A stretch of 51,390 nt of DNA. It comes from VGBV01 sp963813725 (GTDB lineage: Bacteria; Actinomycetota; Thermoleophilia; Solirubrobacterales; 70-9). Below the pieces are notes generated by a model. It was given only the letters and a program-made list of their open reading frames with translations. It ran no database searches and was not told the origin of the DNA. The stretch is from the NCBI GenBank assembly GCA_963813725.1, contig CAWFAI010000002.1, forward strand, positions 1-51,390, given 5' to 3'. Shown here piece by piece: positions 1 to 7,388 of this stretch. Both the position numbers and the translations under genes were made by a program. Position 1 is the stretch's first letter, and the number at the start of each line of letters is the position of its first letter.

Positions 1-570
1 GCGGTGGCGTTCGCGGTAGGCGCGGTTCTTGAGGCGGTTGCCGCAGAGGCCCATGCGGCACCAGGAGCCGGAGCGGTTGCGAGAGTTGTCGTAGAAGGCC
101 CAGCGGCACTCGGGGTTCTCGCACAGCTTCAGACGCTCCCAGGTGCCCTCGATCTGGGACTGGAAGGCGATCGCGAGGAGCTGGGAGCCGAGGCGGGCGA
201 AGTCGTCGACGGGGGAGAGGTCGAGTTCCAGGTGGCCCTCGTCGTCGGCCCGCACGTCGATTGACAGCGTGCGCGCGCCGGCGATCATGCGGGCGGTGGC
301 CCGGGGGTCGGGCTTGCCGTTGCTGTTCGCTTCGAGCGTGTCGCGCAGCGCATCGCGGAGCTCGCGAGCCAGCTCGAGGTGCTGGGGCTTCACCTTGCCA
401 CCGGCCGCGATCTGGCCGGTGTCGCGGAGCCACTTCTCGAAGGCCTCGGCCGAGTCAAGTTCGTCGGTCTCGCCCTCGACGTCGACGGTATTCGCAAACG
501 CCTGGATCGCGAGCAGCGGCATCGGCGCCGGCTTGCCCTCGACCCAATCTCTCAGTGCGTCCGCGTTCAT
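1..570 (-). CDS. CGNR zinc-finger / ABATE-domain regulator (C-terminus outside window)
   Basis: The frame opens at an ATG ending at 570 (MNADALRDWV) and is still open at the window edge after 190 codons. Residues 24-30 (AFANTVD) match the start of the ABATE domain. Residues 150-184 carry the CGNR zinc finger: CENPEC at 150-155 and CRMGLCGNR at 171-179, giving four cysteines in two pairs. Proteins of this architecture are thought to be stress-responsive DNA-binding regulators; target and ligand are unknown. The gene diverges from the small ORF at 669, and a CRP-like palindrome (587-600) lies between them, so both may share control. Only the extreme C-terminus seems to be missing. The family call is firm; the regulatory role is inferred from the family. 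Confidence 0.9.
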   Translation of the reverse strand, partial: MNADALRDWVEGKPAPMPLLAIQAFANTVDVEGETDELDSAEAFEKWLRDTGQIAAGGKVKPQHLELARELRDALRDTLEANSNGKPDPRATARMIAGARTLSIDVRADDEGHLELDLSPVDDFARLGSQLLAIAFQSQIEGTWERLKLCENPECRWAFYDNSRNRSGSWCRMGLCGNRLKNRAYRERHR

Positions 571-584
571 TCCTCACACAGTTT

Positions 585-602
585 ACGTGACCTACGTCAC
601 AG
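585..602. promoter_or_regulatory. CRP/FNR-type palindrome upstream of small ORF 1
   Basis: The core GTGACCTACGTCAC (587-600) is GTGA-N6-TCAC and continues as CGTGA-N6-TCACA, one base from the CRP-family consensus TGTGA-N6-TCACA. It lies 17 bp before the divergent CGNR start and 82 bp before the ATG at 669. A -10-like TACGGT (623-628) sits about 30 bp downstream of its centre. The same arrangement recurs at 853-868. Which regulator binds is unknown. Confidence 0.6.
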
Positions 603-668
603 CTTTGCTGGTCAGGCGGGTCTACGGTGCGTTCGACCCCACCGCGCCACGAACTTGAGGAGAAGGTC

Positions 669-764
669 ATGTTCGGAGGACTCGCAACCGGATTCGTCCA
701 CCTGGTCAAGCCCAGCAAGCACGCCCAGGGCATCGCCACTGACAAGCGGCCGATCAGGCGCTAG
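669..764 (+). CDS. 31-residue small protein, tandem paralogue 1
   Basis: ATG at 669 follows a good ribosome binding site (GAGGAGAAG). The product starts MFGGLA, contains HLVKPS and AQGIA, and ends in a basic DKRPIRR tail. A paralogue of 33 residues lies at 934-1035 with the same blocks in the same order; substitutions are conservative (A/T, F-V/F-A, K-H/N-N). Each copy has its own upstream palindrome and its own hairpin terminator, so each looks like a complete monocistronic unit. No signal peptide or membrane span is obvious; the middle is mildly hydrophobic and the tail basic. I do not recognise the family. Conservation between the copies at protein level argues that it is translated. Confidence 0.7.
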   Translation: MFGGLATGFVHLVKPSKHAQGIATDKRPIRR

Positions 765-793
765 GACGCGCCCAAGAGATTCAGGAGGACCGA

Positions 794-818
794 GAGCCCG
801 CCGCGAGGCGGGCTCTTT
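794..818 (+). terminator. Rho-independent terminator after small ORF 1
   Basis: A perfect 9-bp stem (GAGCCCGCC 794-802, GGCGGGCTC 807-815) closes a GCGA loop and is followed by TTT. It lies 30 bp after the stop of small ORF 1. The stem sequence is repeated in the terminator of the second copy. Confidence 0.85.
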
Positions 819-852
819 CGTGCGTGGGCGTGCGTGGGAGCGAGCAGCCTTG

Positions 853-868
853 CGTGACGGGCATCACA
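853..868. promoter_or_regulatory. CRP/FNR-type palindrome upstream of small ORF 2
   Basis: GTGACGGGCATCAC (854-867) is a second GTGA-N6-TCAC site, flanked as CGTGA...TCACA exactly like the one at 587-600. Its centre (860.5) is about 41.5 bp upstream of the start expected from the TATACT -10 box at 891-896. That is the class II activator geometry known for CRP/FNR regulators. Homology between the two copies continues past the site as TCACAGYTTTG. Confidence 0.65.
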
Positions 869-869
869 G

Positions 870-912
870 TTTTGTCCGTCACGTGACTGGTATACTGTTT
901 TTGTCCGTCACG
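870..912 (+). promoter_or_regulatory. Promoter with direct repeats before small ORF 2
   Basis: TATACT at 891-896 is a strong -10 candidate. It is bracketed by two copies of TTTTGTCCGTCACG (870-883 and 899-912, 29 bp apart). The first copy runs into a perfect palindrome GTCACGTGAC (878-887). No good -35 box is visible, which fits activator-dependent transcription. The repeats could be a second operator; the binding protein is unknown. Confidence 0.55.
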
Positions 913-933
913 AAGGACTCGAAGGAGGCAGAC

Positions 934-1035
934 ATGTTTGGTGGACTCGCAGCCGGCTTCGCGCACCTGGTCAAGCCGAGCAACAACGCTCAGGGCATCG
1001 CCAGCGACAAGCGCACCACGCCGCTAAAGAACTAG
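934..1035 (+). CDS. 33-residue small protein, tandem paralogue 2
   Basis: ATG at 934 follows a strong ribosome binding site (GAAGGAGG). The product begins MFGGLA, keeps HLVKPS and AQGIA, and ends KRTTPLKN. It is clearly related along its whole length to the protein at 669-764. The period between copies is about 265-270 bp for operator, ORF and terminator alike, so the whole transcription unit was duplicated. The promoter here looks stronger than that of copy 1 (TATACT against TACGGT), suggesting the two may be expressed differently. Function is unknown; toxin, signalling peptide or stress protein are all possible. Confidence 0.75.
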   Translation: MFGGLAAGFAHLVKPSNNAQGIASDKRTTPLKN

Positions 1036-1061
1036 AGCTGTGATGAAAACACACAGCATTT

Positions 1062-1090
1062 GAGAGCCCGCCGATTTGGCGGGCTCTCTT
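1062..1090 (+). terminator. Rho-independent terminator after small ORF 2
   Basis: An 11-bp perfect stem (1062-1072 with 1078-1088) around a GATTT loop is followed by TTCGTT. The inner nine pairs are identical to the terminator at 794-818. A smaller hairpin GCTGTG/CACAGC (1037-1057) lies between the stop codon and this stem. The convergent gene ends at 1108. Confidence 0.85.
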
Positions 1091-1107
1091 CGTTCAGGGG
1101 CCTGCCG

Positions 1108-2667
1108 TCAGCCGAGGGTGGTCAGCGTCGGCTCGACGAAGCTGCCATCTGGCAGGCGCAGGGAGAGGCGCAGCTGGCCGTCGACGTCTCGGACCGCTAC
1201 CTCGGCCTCGTCCGTCGGCCCCAGGGCCAGGCCTGGGAACTTGGCCTCGACCAGCCTCTCGTCGGGAGCGCGGGCTCGCACGATCACCTCGGTGACGCGG
1301 CCGCGCACTCGGATCACCGAGGGCGGGCGGACGGGCTTGTCCACGACCTGGCTGACGCCGCGCGTGACCGTCTTGCCGACCGCATCGCCGTTCAGCTCGA
1401 TCGCGATGCCGCTCGACTCGCTGGCGGTGTCGTCGGCGAGGCCGGCCGCCAGCCTCGTGGCATCGCAGGCGAGGATCGCGACCTGGCTGCCGGCCCAGGC
1501 GCGGCAGTCGGTTTGCGTGGGCAGGCCGGGGGCGCCCGCGGGGTCGCCCACAGGGGATTGGACGTCGCAGCTCGCGGCCCGCTCGAAGCCCTCCCCGCTC
1601 GGCAGCACGCGCTGATAGCACCAGGGAAAGCGGTAGCGATCCTGCCGGCTGGGCGTCTGCGGGCCTGGGTTGACAGGGCAATCCCGCCCGCCCCCGCTAC
1701 AGACCAGGCCCCAGAGGCCGCCGAAGGCGTTCCACGATTCGGAGTCCGGATCCGGGACGTGGATCAGGCAGGTGGACGGTCCCTCGCTGCAGTCCTCGCC
1801 GGTGTTGCGCCCCCACGAGACCCTTCCGTCGTGGCGCCCCTCCGGGCGGCGCAGCCCGAGGGCGATCGGGAAGAGCTGGGTGCAGCCCTCGCCGGTGCAC
1901 TCGCTCGCATATGACGCATGGGTGCCGTCGGCTACGAAGACGAAAGGCCGGGAGTCATCCCGGCCCCCGACGCTGATCTGCGAGCGCGCGTAGCGAAAGT
2001 CCCCTGAGTGCTCGGCGTAGGTGACGTACTCGATCTCGCCGGGCTTGTCGGCCGAGGTCACCACCGTGATCCCCTCCCAATCCCCCTCGTGATCGCCGCA
2101 GAGGGGCCGGAGCTTGGCGGTGCAGGAGGCGGCACTCTGGATGCGGCGGAAGTCGTTGTAGCGAAAGAACCACCAGTAGTCGACGTAGTAGCGGCCGTTG
2201 GCCTGCTTGACGTTGTAGTAGATCGCTGTGCCCGGTCCCCCGTTGCAGTCCTGGAGCGGCGGCGCCCGCTCGGGGCAGTCCGAGCGAGGCCCCTCGGAGT
2301 CGGTCCCGTTGGCGCCCTCGCCGCCGATGTTGATGAAGCGGTCGGCGGCGCCGTGCCGGGCCTGCGAGACCGATTCGAGGAAGGCCCCGTATCCGAGGAT
2401 GGGAGGACAGGAGCGGGGATTCTCTTGCCGGCGGCAGAGGCGGTGGGGCGGTGTGCCGGACTCATCGAAGAAGCGATCGACGTTCAGGGGGCGCCAGCTC
2501 TCGCGGGTGTCGAAGAGGAGGATCGGCCGGTACTGCTCGGCCAGCTTCCGCTGCTTGTCGAGCGCAACCTCGACGGTGTCGCGATCGGGCGCCAGATCGA
2601 TCTCGTCGTCTTGCTGTGAGCTCAGAAACACAGCCAAGGCGACCAGGACAAGGACGATCCACAGCAA
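1108..2667 (-). CDS. Vps62-like (DUF946-type) membrane-anchored protein
   Basis: The 519-residue product starts with one hydrophobic span (residues 1-17) and no cleavage box, so it is probably an N-terminally anchored extracytoplasmic protein. The diagnostic block is CGDHEGDWEGI at 190-200, the HEGDWE signature of the Vps62/DUF946 family, preceded by YYVDYWWFFRYND (160-172). Many cysteines (for example at 78, 87, 131, 141, 182 and 190) would suit a disulphide-bonded exported fold. The last 100 residues look like a separate beta-rich domain. It diverges from the exported SGNH hydrolase at 2724 with a 56-bp gap, suggesting a shared surface function. The biochemical role of bacterial Vps62-like proteins is not known. 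Confidence 0.7.
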   Translation of the reverse strand: MLWIVLVLVALAVFLSSQQDDEIDLAPDRDTVEVALDKQRKLAEQYRPILLFDTRESWRPLNVDRFFDESGTPPHRLCRRQENPRSCPPILGYGAFLESVSQARHGAADRFINIGGEGANGTDSEGPRSDCPERAPPLQDCNGGPGTAIYYNVKQANGRYYVDYWWFFRYNDFRRIQSAASCTAKLRPLCGDHEGDWEGITVVTSADKPGEIEYVTYAEHSGDFRYARSQISVGGRDDSRPFVFVADGTHASYASECTGEGCTQLFPIALGLRRPEGRHDGRVSWGRNTGEDCSEGPSTCLIHVPDPDSESWNAFGGLWGLVCSGGGRDCPVNPGPQTPSRQDRYRFPWCYQRVLPSGEGFERAASCDVQSPVGDPAGAPGLPTQTDCRAWAGSQVAILACDATRLAAGLADDTASESSGIAIELNGDAVGKTVTRGVSQVVDKPVRPPSVIRVRGRVTEVIVRARAPDERLVEAKFPGLALGPTDEAEVAVRDVDGQLRLSLRLPDGSFVEPTLTTLG

Positions 2668-2723
2668 CGCGGCGAGTATATGACCGGCCTTGACCCTCCC
2701 CGAGGAGGGCCTAGGCTCACCCG

Positions 2724-4217
2724 ATGCCCCAGCGGATGGGAGTTCGAGTCACGGCCGTTGTGTTCGCCGCGCTGTGGCCCGCGCTGGGGGTGGCGGCTGG
2801 GAGCGACGATCCGCAGCCCGCCGAGTTCACGGTTGCGGCGAGCCGGCTCGGGAATCTGGACCGAAACCCGGATTTCGAGGGCTGGCGGCGCCCCGACCAG
2901 GCCGGCGATCCGCGCCCCCAGCTGAGGCTGACGGTGACCGGCCCGGCTTGCGCGTCAGGCGGCCGCTACTCGTGGACGCTCAACGGGCAGCCGCTCGGGG
3001 CCGAGCGCCTCCCGGGGGGCTGTCGGTTCTCGGCCACGGCTCCGGCCGAGGGTGACGTGACCGTCGACCTCGCGGCCCGCGTTCGCGGCGTCGACTACGC
3101 CGGATCGCAGACGCTGAACGTCAGCGACCAGCTGATCGTCTCGATCGGGGACTCGGTGGCGTCCGGCGAGGGGAACCCGGATAACGGCGGCCTCTTCTCG
3201 GCGGCGGAATGGATCGGCAGGCGCTGTCACCGCTCGATGTTGTCCGGACCGGCCCAGGCAGCGCTCATGGCCGAGCGGGCCGACGCGGGCTCCTCCATCT
3301 CGTTCGTGCCGCTCGGCTGCTCGGGGGCGACCGTCCCCGAGGGGTTGCTCGGCGAGTACAGGGGGATCCAGCCCGACGGCGAGGTGGAGCCCTCGCAGCT
3401 GGATCTCGTCAATCAGATCCAGGAGGGACGGGAAATCGACGCCCTGATGGTCAGCATCGGGGCCAACGACGTCGGCTTCTCGGACATCGTCATCTTCTGC
3501 GCGAAGGTCGTCGACTGCCCCAACCGCCGCTTTGATCCGGACCAGCCCTGGAAGGAGGCTCCCCCGCCGGCCCGGCCGCTCGGCGAGGTGGTCGCCGATT
3601 CGATCGCCGAGATGGAGCGCCGCTATGCGGCTGTCGATAAGCGGCTTACGGACGCGATACCAGTGGATCGGGTCTTCATCGTCGAGTACTTCGATCCCAC
3701 CCGAGGCGGCCTGGATGCGGACGGGGCCGAGCGGTTCTGCCGGGTCGCGATCCCGCCGCTGGGAGAGATCGCGCCGGCCGAGTCGCAGTGGGCTCGCCGC
3801 GAGGTCCTGGTGCCGCTCAACGAGCAGGTGGCCGCTGCCGCGAAAGCCCATGGCTGGACGCTGGCCGAGAACGTGGACGAGACCTTCCAGGACCACGGCA
3901 TCTGCACCCAGAAGGGCCAGCGCTGGATTCGCAGGCCGGAAGAGTCGGTCGTGCGGCAGGCGGCCCCGGGGCTCTCGACGAGCGCTCTCTTCGCCCGCGT
4001 CTCGGGGACGCTCCATCCGAACGAGCTGGGCCATCTGGCGACGGCGGAGCTGATCGGCGAGGAGCTTCAGTCGGCGCTCTCGGAGCCGACCGGGGCAGAG
4101 GAGGACGATCAGGGCTCGAGCGGCGTCAGCCCGGCGGTCTGGATCAGCGCTGCCGCGATCGTGATGGGCGCGGTAACCCTGCTCGTGTTGTGGAGGCGCC
4201 GGAGGCAGAGGGGCTAG
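2724..4217 (+). CDS. Membrane-anchored SGNH/GDSL-family hydrolase
   Basis: The 497-residue product has an N-terminal signal sequence (from MGVRVTAVVF at residue 5), a domain of about 110 residues that looks immunoglobulin-like, and then an SGNH esterase domain. Block I is IGDSVASGEG (Ser144 as predicted nucleophile), block III is SIGAND, and block V is HPNELGH with the catalytic histidine. A C-terminal membrane span is followed by WRRRRQRG, so the enzyme should sit on the outer face of the membrane. Family members hydrolyse ester bonds in lipids or acylated polysaccharides; the substrate here is unknown. ATG 2724 was chosen, although ATG 2736 would also give a signal peptide. Confidence 0.85.
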   Translation: MPQRMGVRVTAVVFAALWPALGVAAGSDDPQPAEFTVAASRLGNLDRNPDFEGWRRPDQAGDPRPQLRLTVTGPACASGGRYSWTLNGQPLGAERLPGGCRFSATAPAEGDVTVDLAARVRGVDYAGSQTLNVSDQLIVSIGDSVASGEGNPDNGGLFSAAEWIGRRCHRSMLSGPAQAALMAERADAGSSISFVPLGCSGATVPEGLLGEYRGIQPDGEVEPSQLDLVNQIQEGREIDALMVSIGANDVGFSDIVIFCAKVVDCPNRRFDPDQPWKEAPPPARPLGEVVADSIAEMERRYAAVDKRLTDAIPVDRVFIVEYFDPTRGGLDADGAERFCRVAIPPLGEIAPAESQWARREVLVPLNEQVAAAAKAHGWTLAENVDETFQDHGICTQKGQRWIRRPEESVVRQAAPGLSTSALFARVSGTLHPNELGHLATAELIGEELQSALSEPTGAEEDDQGSSGVSPAVWISAAAIVMGAVTLLVLWRRRRQRG

Positions 4218-4320
4218 GCGGCGTCGCCGGAATGGGCTGCTCGGCCAGGCCGACGTAGCGCGACGAAGCCCGCCCCGGCGCGGCGGAGCTGGGCCTTCTC
4301 CTCTCAGCGGGCGTCCGCGC

Positions 4321-4971
4321 CTACTTGAGGCTGAACGGCGGGTACTCGTCGGTGACGAGGAGGAACGCGTAGCCGGCCACCCTGTTCGACCACCGGAACA
4401 CGCCCTCGACGAACCCGAACATGCCCTGCGGGTAGCGGCCCGTGAACAGGATCGCGAACCAGACCACGATCGTCACGAAGAACGCCGCGATGTGCAGGAA
4501 GAAGAGGACGAAGTAATGCGGGATCGCCAGGAACCACTTGACCAGCGGCAGCCCGCGGCTCAGCTCCTCGCCGTTGGGGGTGGCGAAGTCCAGGTGGACC
4601 GCCTGCCGCTCGTCGGTTGACGGGTAGGTGTCGTCCATCAGATACAGGTAGACGTAGACCCGGTTGCTGAACCGCAGCAGCTCGCGGTTCCAGTCAGACC
4701 ACCAGGCCGGGTACTTCTTGCGGAACAGCAGCATCAGCAGCGGCCCGAAGAAGAGGATGCCGCCGGCGACGGCGATGTAGGTGGCCGCGTCGCCGGTTCC
4801 GGTGCTGTACTGGCCGCCGGAGACCGTCGCGAGCACGAACGCGATCGGGATGATCGCGAACACCCGGAAGAAGGTCGAGACCCGGTTCAGCTCGCGATCC
4901 GGGTAGTCGACCGAGAACGTCAGCGGGTAGTGCTTCTCCGGATAGGGCGCTTGCGTCGTCGTGCTCTCCAT
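4321..4971 (-). CDS. DUF4389 membrane protein
   Basis: 216 residues, starting at an ATG with GGAGG just upstream. It contains two copies of the DUF4389 pattern: PLTFSVDYPDRELNR at the N-terminus and the related HLDFATPNGEELSR later. Four or so hydrophobic spans are visible (RVFAIIPIAFVLATV, a second pair around residues 65-85, and HYFVLFFLHIAAFF onward), and a basic FRKKYPAWW loop lies between halves. The function of DUF4389 proteins is unknown. It stands alone between a convergent hydrolase gene and the divergent PhzF-like gene. Confidence 0.85.
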   Translation of the reverse strand: MESTTTQAPYPEKHYPLTFSVDYPDRELNRVSTFFRVFAIIPIAFVLATVSGGQYSTGTGDAATYIAVAGGILFFGPLLMLLFRKKYPAWWSDWNRELLRFSNRVYVYLYLMDDTYPSTDERQAVHLDFATPNGEELSRGLPLVKWFLAIPHYFVLFFLHIAAFFVTIVVWFAILFTGRYPQGMFGFVEGVFRWSNRVAGYAFLLVTDEYPPFSLK

Positions 4972-5097
4972 GGGGCCTCCAGGGGTGGTGCGAGTCGGGG
5001 AACAGCGGGCGGTACGGGGCGCAAGCTAGAGGCGGTCCCGGACCCCTTTTCCAGCCCGTTTTCGAATGTGTGACTGCGCCGGGCGTAGGCTGGCGCC

Positions 5098-5965
5098 GTG
5101 AAGCGCCCCGTCGCCTTCCTCGACGTCTTCGCCGAGCGCCCGCTGGCCGGGAACGGCGTGGCGGTCGTGAACGAGGCCGACGGCTTGAGCGACGAAGTGA
5201 TGCTGGCCTTCGCCAGGGAGACGCGGCTGTCGGAGACGACGTTCGTGCAGAGCGCCGACGCCGACGGCGCCGACTACCGCAACCGCATCTGGACGCCCGG
5301 CGAGGAGCTGCCCTTCGCGGGCCACCCCTCGCTGGGGACCGCGGTCGCGGTGGCGCGCTGGCGCGGGAGCCGAGGAAGCGGAGCTGGTGCAGCAGACGAA
5401 GGCGGGGCTGCAGCCGATCGAGGTGCGGCGCGACGGCGAGGCGCCGGGTGGGGCGGAGCTGTGGCGGACCTCGATGCAGCTGGCACCGGCCGAGTTCGGA
5501 GCCGAGCTGGACCCCGCGGCGGCGATGGCGGCCGTCGGCCTGGAGCCCGCCGACGCGCACCCCGAGCTGCCGCCCCAGATCGTCTCGACCGGCCTCGCCC
5601 ACGCGATGGTGCCGCTGGCCGACGCCGCCGGCCTCGCGAGGACGGCGCCCGACTACCCCGCGATCGACGCGCTGCTGGCGCCCCACGGCGCGGTGGTGCT
5701 GTACCTGGCGTGGACCGAGGGCGATTCGGGCAGGGCGCGCGGCTACTCGCGCATCGTCGAGCTGGGCGAGGACCCGGCGACGGGCTCGGCCGTCGGCCCG
5801 CTGTGCGCGTATCTGGCCCAGCGCACCGGCCAGCGCGCGATCACCGTCACCCAGGGCGAGGAGATGGGGCGCCCGAGCGTGCTGCGCGCGGAGATGGAGG
5901 GCGAGCGCGTCCGCATCAGCGGCGCCACCGTGGCGCTGATCGACGGGACCGTGGACCTGCCCTAG
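5098..5965 (+). CDS. PhzF-family isomerase/epimerase (one frameshift)
   Basis: The first 89 codons read MKRPVAFLDVFAERPLAGNG...TPGEELPFAGHPSLGTAVAVARW, the classic PhzF N-terminus, including SETTFV whose Glu is the general acid/base in PhzF. The frame then breaks near 5364 (CGCGGGAGCC). After removal of one G it continues through EAELVQQT to the second PhzF motif GEDPATGSAVGPL and ends at 5965. The rejoined protein is about 288 residues, normal for the family. Family members isomerise or epimerise small cyclic or amino-acid substrates; the substrate here cannot be read from sequence. All other motifs are intact, so a sequencing error is as likely as a real mutation. Confidence 0.85.
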
Positions 5966-5993
5966 CGGGCATCCGTCCGGGATACTGCCGGGC

Positions 5994-7379
5994 ATGCACG
6001 ACTGCGACGCGATCGTGGTGGGCGCGGGGCTGTCGGGCCTGGCGGCCGCGCGCGAGCTGGAGCGGGCGGGCCTGGACGTGCGGGTGCTGGAGGCGCGCGA
6101 CCGCGTCGGCGGGCGGACCCTCAACCACCCGGTCGGCGAGCGGCCCGAGGACGTGGTCGAGCTGGGCGGGCAGTGGGTGGGGCCCACCCAGCGCGAGGCC
6201 ATGGCGCTGGCGGGCGAGCTGGGGCTCGAGACCTATCCCACCCACTCCGAGGGCAAGAACGTGTTCGAGCCGGCCATCGGCAAGCTCAGCCAGTACACCG
6301 GCACGATCCCGCGCATGAACCCGCTGGTGCTGGCCGACTACGGCCGCGCCGACCTGCGCTTCAAGCGCATGTACAAGAAGGTCAACCCCGAAGCGCCCTG
6401 GAACGCCCCCGACGCCGAGAAGCTCGACCACGAGACCTTCGACACCTGGATCAGGCGCTCGGCCAAGACCAGGACCGCGCGCGAGGCGCTGGCGCTGGGG
6501 ATCCGGGCCGTGTTCTCGGTCGAGCCCGCCGACCTGAGCGTCCTGCACGTCCTCTTCTACGCGGCCAGCGCCGGCGGCTGGGATGACCTGCTGGAGGTCG
6601 AGGGCGGGGCACAGCAGGACCGGATCGTCGGCGGCTCGCAGCGGATCTCGCTCGAGATGGCCGACGAGCTGGGTGAGCGGATCCAGCTCGAGAGCCCGGT
6701 CGGTCAGATCCGCACCGACGGCGATGCGGTGGTGGTCGGCGATCTGCGCGCGCGGCGCGCGATCGTGGCGCTGCCGCCCGCGCTCGCGGGCCGCCTGGAC
6801 TACGAGCCGGCGCTGCCGGCGCAGCGCGACCAGCTCACCCAGCGCGTGCCGATGGGCTCGGTGATCAAGTGCATGGCGATCTATGACGAGCCCTTCTGGC
6901 GCGCCGAGGGGCTGAGCGGCCAGGCGCTGAGCCTGCCCGGCCCGGTGCAGGTGGTCTTCGACAACACGCCGCCCAACGGCACGCCCGGCGTGCTGATGGG
7001 GTTCATCGAGGGGCGCGACGCGCGCGAGCTGGGCCCGATCCCCGGCTCGGAGCGGCGCCGGATCGTGGTCGAGAACTTCGCCCGCCTGTTCGGCGAGCGG
7101 GCCGCGAGCCCCTCGGGCTACGTCGAGAAGGACTGGAGCGCCGAGCCCTACTCGCGCGGCTGCTACGCGGGCGTGCCCACGCCCGGCACCTGGACCGCCT
7201 ACGGCCGCGCCATGCGCGAGCCGATCGGCCGCATCCACTGGGCGGGCACAGAGACGGCGACCCGCTGGATGGGCTACTTCGACGGCGCCATCCAGGCCGG
7301 AAGGCGGGCGGCGACGGAGGTCATCGCCGCCGAGGGCGCCTCCGCCCCCGCGTCCGTCGCGGCCCCCGCCACCGGCTAG
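5994..7379 (+). CDS. Flavin monoamine oxidase-like enzyme
   Basis: 461 residues. The N-terminus is the FAD-binding Rossmann motif VVGAGLSGLAAAREL followed by LEARDRVGGRT. The C-terminus carries the second FAD block WAGTETATRWMGYFDGAI. The segment YSRGCYAGVPTPG corresponds to YSGGCYTTYFPPG of mitochondrial MAO, whose cysteine binds FAD covalently, so covalent flavin is likely here too. Such enzymes oxidatively deaminate amines with O2 to give an aldehyde, ammonia and H2O2. The gene starts 28 bp after the PhzF-like gene, and the FMN reductase gene converges on it. The amine substrate is unknown. Confidence 0.9.
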   Translation: MHDCDAIVVGAGLSGLAAARELERAGLDVRVLEARDRVGGRTLNHPVGERPEDVVELGGQWVGPTQREAMALAGELGLETYPTHSEGKNVFEPAIGKLSQYTGTIPRMNPLVLADYGRADLRFKRMYKKVNPEAPWNAPDAEKLDHETFDTWIRRSAKTRTAREALALGIRAVFSVEPADLSVLHVLFYAASAGGWDDLLEVEGGAQQDRIVGGSQRISLEMADELGERIQLESPVGQIRTDGDAVVVGDLRARRAIVALPPALAGRLDYEPALPAQRDQLTQRVPMGSVIKCMAIYDEPFWRAEGLSGQALSLPGPVQVVFDNTPPNGTPGVLMGFIEGRDARELGPIPGSERRRIVVENFARLFGERAASPSGYVEKDWSAEPYSRGCYAGVPTPGTWTAYGRAMREPIGRIHWAGTETATRWMGYFDGAIQAGRRAATEVIAAEGASAPASVAAPATG

Positions 7380-7388
7380 AGACCGCGG

